This document shows positions 61,383 through 64,000 of a stretch of DNA of 64,000 bases, piece by piece (within the stretch, counting starts at the first letter, position 1; every line of letters begins with the position of its first letter). The notes beneath the pieces are model-generated. The model did no database searches. It was given only the letters and a program-made list of their open reading frames with translations, and had not been told where the DNA came from. The position numbers and the translations under genes are program-made. The DNA comes from Scytonematopsis contorta HA4267-MV1 (GTDB taxonomy: Bacteria > Cyanobacteriota > Cyanobacteriia > Cyanobacteriales > Nostocaceae): NCBI GenBank assembly GCA_019359035.1, contig JAHHIC010000086.1, positions 1-64,000 on the forward strand, read 5' to 3'.

Positions 61383-63827
61383 ATGGATTCTAATTTAAGT
61401 TTAACGACTTTAGCTGGTGGTGCTTTGACAGAAAATGTTATATATAATCGATTAGCGAACGCTACTTATGTAGGTATCGATTTTGGTACTAGCACCACTA
61501 CTGTAAGCTATTCAGTAATTGATGACGAGATGCCAGTAAAAACTGAACCGATGCCCATACCTCAGTTATTACCGGATGGGAGAATATATGAGTCGCATTT
61601 AGTACCAACCGTCATCGCTTGGCACAACGAACAATTGTTGGTGGGAGTAGGTGCAAGTTCCCTCAAAACCAAACTCCAGCACGGAACAAATTTGTGGTCT
61701 TCATTCAAAATGCAACTCGGTGAGGACTTGGGACCAACTTATTTTAATAGCAAGTTATCGAGTGGCCATCCGGTAGCTGTCGTCGAAAATGGTGACGACG
61801 CAGCCAAGGTATTTTTTACATTTCTCAAAGAAAAAATAGAGTGTTTTGTTCAAGAAGAAAGCTTACCAACAAAAATATATTATTCAGTCAGCGTTCCTGC
61901 GTCCTTTGAGTCCAACCAGCGCTCCAGCTTGCTCAACGCATTAAACCATGCGGGAATTCAATTGCGATCGCGGTTATTAATTGACGAACCTAACGCCGCA
62001 TTTTTGAGTTACTTAGCAGAAGCCAGCCTCAACAATTTAGGTAGTCTAAATATACCAGAGTCATCCCCACTACATATTTTAGTTTTTGACTTTGGTGCGG
62101 GTACGCTCGATATATCAATTTTGGAAATCGGTCGCAACGAGCGGAGTTTTTATTCTAAAAATTTAGCGATTTCCAGGTTTACGGCACTGGGTGGGGATGA
62201 TATTGACAAGAAAATTGTCGAAAAAGTACTGCTAAAACAATTGTGCAGCCAAAATATTTGTAGCGTAGATGATTTTAGAACCGCTGATTTGAATAAGCGC
62301 ATTATCCCGCAATTACAAAAAACAGCAGAGGAATTGAAAATTTTAGTTTGTAAAGCGGTATCATCACAGATGGTATCTAATCGCTTACCAGCACTAGCAA
62401 CTAGCACCGATGTGATTACGCTAAATCGCACTATTGAGATAATTTTACCAAAAAACAAATTGACTCTGAACAATCCCAATATCAGTTACTCAGACTTTTT
62501 TAAAGTGATGGGTGAGTTTTGTGCTGGTACAGATGATTCTATTAGTATTTTTGCGCCAATTGAGTCTAGTTTATACAAAGCAGACCTAACCAATGATGAC
62601 TTAGATATGATTCTACTGATTGGTGGTAGTAGTGCAAATCCCTATGTTCAGTCCGCGCTGCAAGAATATTTTGAAAATTGTGAAATTGAAATACCCAGAG
62701 ATTTACGTTCCCATGTATCGATGGGAGCAGCAATCAACTCGTTTTTGTTAAATGGGTTGAGTTTGAGTGTGATAAACCCAATTGTTAGCGAACCAATTTT
62801 GCTTATTGCTCGCGATGGTTTACAAATGCTAATTGCTGCGGGGACAGAAATAACAGGAATCGAAAAAGAGTTTGATTTTGTTACCGGAGCAAATGTACAA
62901 CAACAAATTGAAATACCATTGTGCGTTGGTAACGAAAACAAAATATTAACAGTGATTGATATTTATTCTGATAATAGCGCTTGTTTTGAGCCAAATACTT
63001 GGGTAAGAGTAAAATGTAGTCTCAGCGAAGATAAAGTACTATCGGTTACAGCGACTATCGCAGGTAAACAGGTGGTCGCAACCTTAATTAATCCGGGAGC
63101 AAATCGCGAACTAACAACCGAAGAACGCTTAGTGTTTGAAGCTGAGAAACTTGCTAATAAAATGGCTGCGCGTAATGGTGGTAAACCGACAGTTCCAGGT
63201 TTAATGAATTTAGTAAGAGCTTGCGAAAAAGCAAAAAATTATCTGCGTGCTGCCGAAACTATGGAATTAGTACAAATGTTGGATAAAAATAACCGTCACG
63301 AAACTAATATTTGTCACTATTATGATAAAGCTGGGAAGTCAAAACAAGCAGCTACTTGGGCTAAAATCGCATATGATAATAAGAAAACAGCAATCAATGC
63401 TTTTAATTTAGCACTTTTCAAGAAAACATCTAATAATTATCAAGAATACGAGTCCTTAATGGAAGAATGCTTACAATTAGATGATAATCCCATAACAGCA
63501 TTTGTATATTATGGTAGTTACCTGATGAGTAAAAACAATGAGGTTCAAGTAAATAGAGGTCGGCAGATGAGTGAAAAAGGCTTTGATTACTTGTATAAAA
63601 TGTTTGTAGAGGATGAATTACCTAATAAAGGCTACCCAATTTTAATATCTGCTGCTAAAGCCTTAGGAAAAAATGATATCGTCAAGCTTGTTGAATCATC
63701 CTACGAAGAAAAAAATCGCAAATCTAGTTTTTACGATGAAAACAATCTGCTCGCAGGTCAAATAAACAATTTAGAGCAAAGCCCTATCAATCGAATTAAT
63801 CCCACAAATTTGAAAGAATTATTTTAA
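61383..63827 (+). CDS. Hsp70/DnaK-like ATPase
   Basis: An 814-residue protein from ATG 61383 (an earlier in-frame ATT/TTG start at 61338 would add 15 atypical residues). Hsp70 nucleotide-binding motifs: phosphate-1 YVGIDFGTSTTTVSYS, phosphate-2 LVFDFGAGTLDIS, adenosine motif LIGGSSANPYVQ, and RLLIDEPNAAFLSYL. The substrate-binding part is divergent, and the last 200 residues are helical repeats (KPTVPGLMNLVRACEKAKNYLRAAETMELVQML..., AATWAKIAYDNKKTAINAFNLALF) resembling TPR. Not a housekeeping DnaK. It is followed after 14 nt by a helicase gene with AAGGA between, so the two form an operon. Confidence 0.88.
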   Translation: MDSNLSLTTLAGGALTENVIYNRLANATYVGIDFGTSTTTVSYSVIDDEMPVKTEPMPIPQLLPDGRIYESHLVPTVIAWHNEQLLVGVGASSLKTKLQHGTNLWSSFKMQLGEDLGPTYFNSKLSSGHPVAVVENGDDAAKVFFTFLKEKIECFVQEESLPTKIYYSVSVPASFESNQRSSLLNALNHAGIQLRSRLLIDEPNAAFLSYLAEASLNNLGSLNIPESSPLHILVFDFGAGTLDISILEIGRNERSFYSKNLAISRFTALGGDDIDKKIVEKVLLKQLCSQNICSVDDFRTADLNKRIIPQLQKTAEELKILVCKAVSSQMVSNRLPALATSTDVITLNRTIEIILPKNKLTLNNPNISYSDFFKVMGEFCAGTDDSISIFAPIESSLYKADLTNDDLDMILLIGGSSANPYVQSALQEYFENCEIEIPRDLRSHVSMGAAINSFLLNGLSLSVINPIVSEPILLIARDGLQMLIAAGTEITGIEKEFDFVTGANVQQQIEIPLCVGNENKILTVIDIYSDNSACFEPNTWVRVKCSLSEDKVLSVTATIAGKQVVATLINPGANRELTTEERLVFEAEKLANKMAARNGGKPTVPGLMNLVRACEKAKNYLRAAETMELVQMLDKNNRHETNICHYYDKAGKSKQAATWAKIAYDNKKTAINAFNLALFKKTSNNYQEYESLMEECLQLDDNPITAFVYYGSYLMSKNNEVQVNRGRQMSEKGFDYLYKMFVEDELPNKGYPILISAAKALGKNDIVKLVESSYEEKNRKSSFYDENNLLAGQINNLEQSPINRINPTNLKELF

Positions 63828-63841
63828 TTTAAGGAAAAAAT

Positions 63842-64000
63842 ATGTCTTGGTTGATACCGTACAATAAGCTTGACGCAGAGCAGCGCGATGCGATTAATTT
63901 AATTTTAGCTAATAGCAACCGCAATTTTTTTATTCAGGGATTTGCTGGTTCTGGTAAATCTATTTTGCTACTTTATATTTTAATTTTAGCCAAAAAGCAA
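63842..64000 (+). CDS. SF1 (UvrD/Rep-like) helicase, partial at window end
   Basis: The first 53 codons of a gene that runs off the window. They read LDAEQRDAINLILANSNRNFFIQGFAGSGKSILLLYIL: a Q motif followed by Walker A GFAGSGKS, the start of UvrD/Rep-type superfamily 1 helicases. AAGGA lies 9 nt before the ATG. It is co-transcribed with the Hsp70-like gene. Length and remaining domains cannot be judged. Confidence 0.8.
   Translation, partial: MSWLIPYNKLDAEQRDAINLILANSNRNFFIQGFAGSGKSILLLYILILAKKQ

Noticed and set aside
1-64000. tRNA, rRNA, tmRNA and riboswitch genes
   Set aside because: No recognisable tRNA cloverleaf, rRNA core or conserved riboswitch sequence was noticed on either strand; a dedicated covariance search was not possible.

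Overview
The window looks like a large plasmid, or a plasmid-like accessory island, of a filamentous heterocyst-type cyanobacterium (Nostocales). This is inferred from low GC, scattered HIP1 octamers (GCGATCGC at 881, 5448, 6893, 36573, 61964), PEP-CTERM proteins, a Ycf46-type AAA ATPase, cyanobacterial IS families and a cyanobacterial plasmid DNA-binding protein at 40039-40953. I see no rRNA, tRNA or CRISPR array. No species can be named from sequence alone.

Region 1 (0-5.3 kb): a histidine kinase/response regulator pair diverges from a Spy-like periplasmic protein, a Gly/Thr-rich secreted protein and a membrane di-iron hydroxylase. A perfect 14-bp palindrome lies in the divergent promoter. 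A complete tyrosine recombinase follows. Region 2 (5.3-11.4 kb): a gene-poor, repeat-rich stretch with a 323-bp inverted-repeat element full of iteron-like words, a duplicated 78/90-bp unit, a ParE/RelE-type toxin-antitoxin pair whose toxin is truncated, two hypothetical genes and an IS4 transposase.

Region 3 (11.2-24.6 kb) is compositionally distinct: the palindrome GGCGCC occurs 22 times here by my hand count and about twice in the rest of the window, while HIP1 was not seen here. It carries two PEP-CTERM proteins (one a beta-propeller), secreted hypotheticals, gene remnants, an intact IS5-like element with precise ends, an IS66-like transposase, a three-gene operon around a compact family B DNA polymerase, and a lipoprotein. 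It looks like DNA from another replicon, later hit by GGCGCC-free insertion sequences.

Region 4 (24.2-31.1 kb) contains ISAs1 debris, a cluster of TTATACGGAAA palindromes ahead of a self-processing S74-chaperone protein, an IS4 transposase interrupted by a precise 99-bp MITE with 9-bp target duplications, and a second, intact IS4 transposase. Region 5 (31.1-41.4 kb) holds a SacI-like restriction endonuclease with a D12-class adenine methyltransferase, a Gp157-type phage-like gene with small partners, a PD-(D/E)xK-like nuclease candidate, a Ycf46-like AAA ATPase with a DUF192 protein, and plasmid-maintenance-type DNA-binding proteins.

Region 6 (41.8-58.9 kb) is a conjugative type IV secretion cluster on the plus strand: VirB2-, VirB3-, VirB4-, VirB5-, VirB6-, VirB8-, VirB10- and VirB9-like proteins, an unknown membrane-anchored protein, the VirD4 coupling ATPase and a large hydrophilic protein. 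No relaxase or VirB11 is visible here. Region 7 (59-64 kb) has a cupin-like protein, a zinc-ribbon/HNH-like DNA-binding protein, a small membrane protein, and an Hsp70-like ATPase followed 14 nt later by an SF1 helicase that runs off the window. This pair is a candidate stress or defence module.

Together the genes describe a self-transmissible, accessory-rich replicon with its own DNA polymerase, partition-type regulators, restriction-modification and conjugation machinery.
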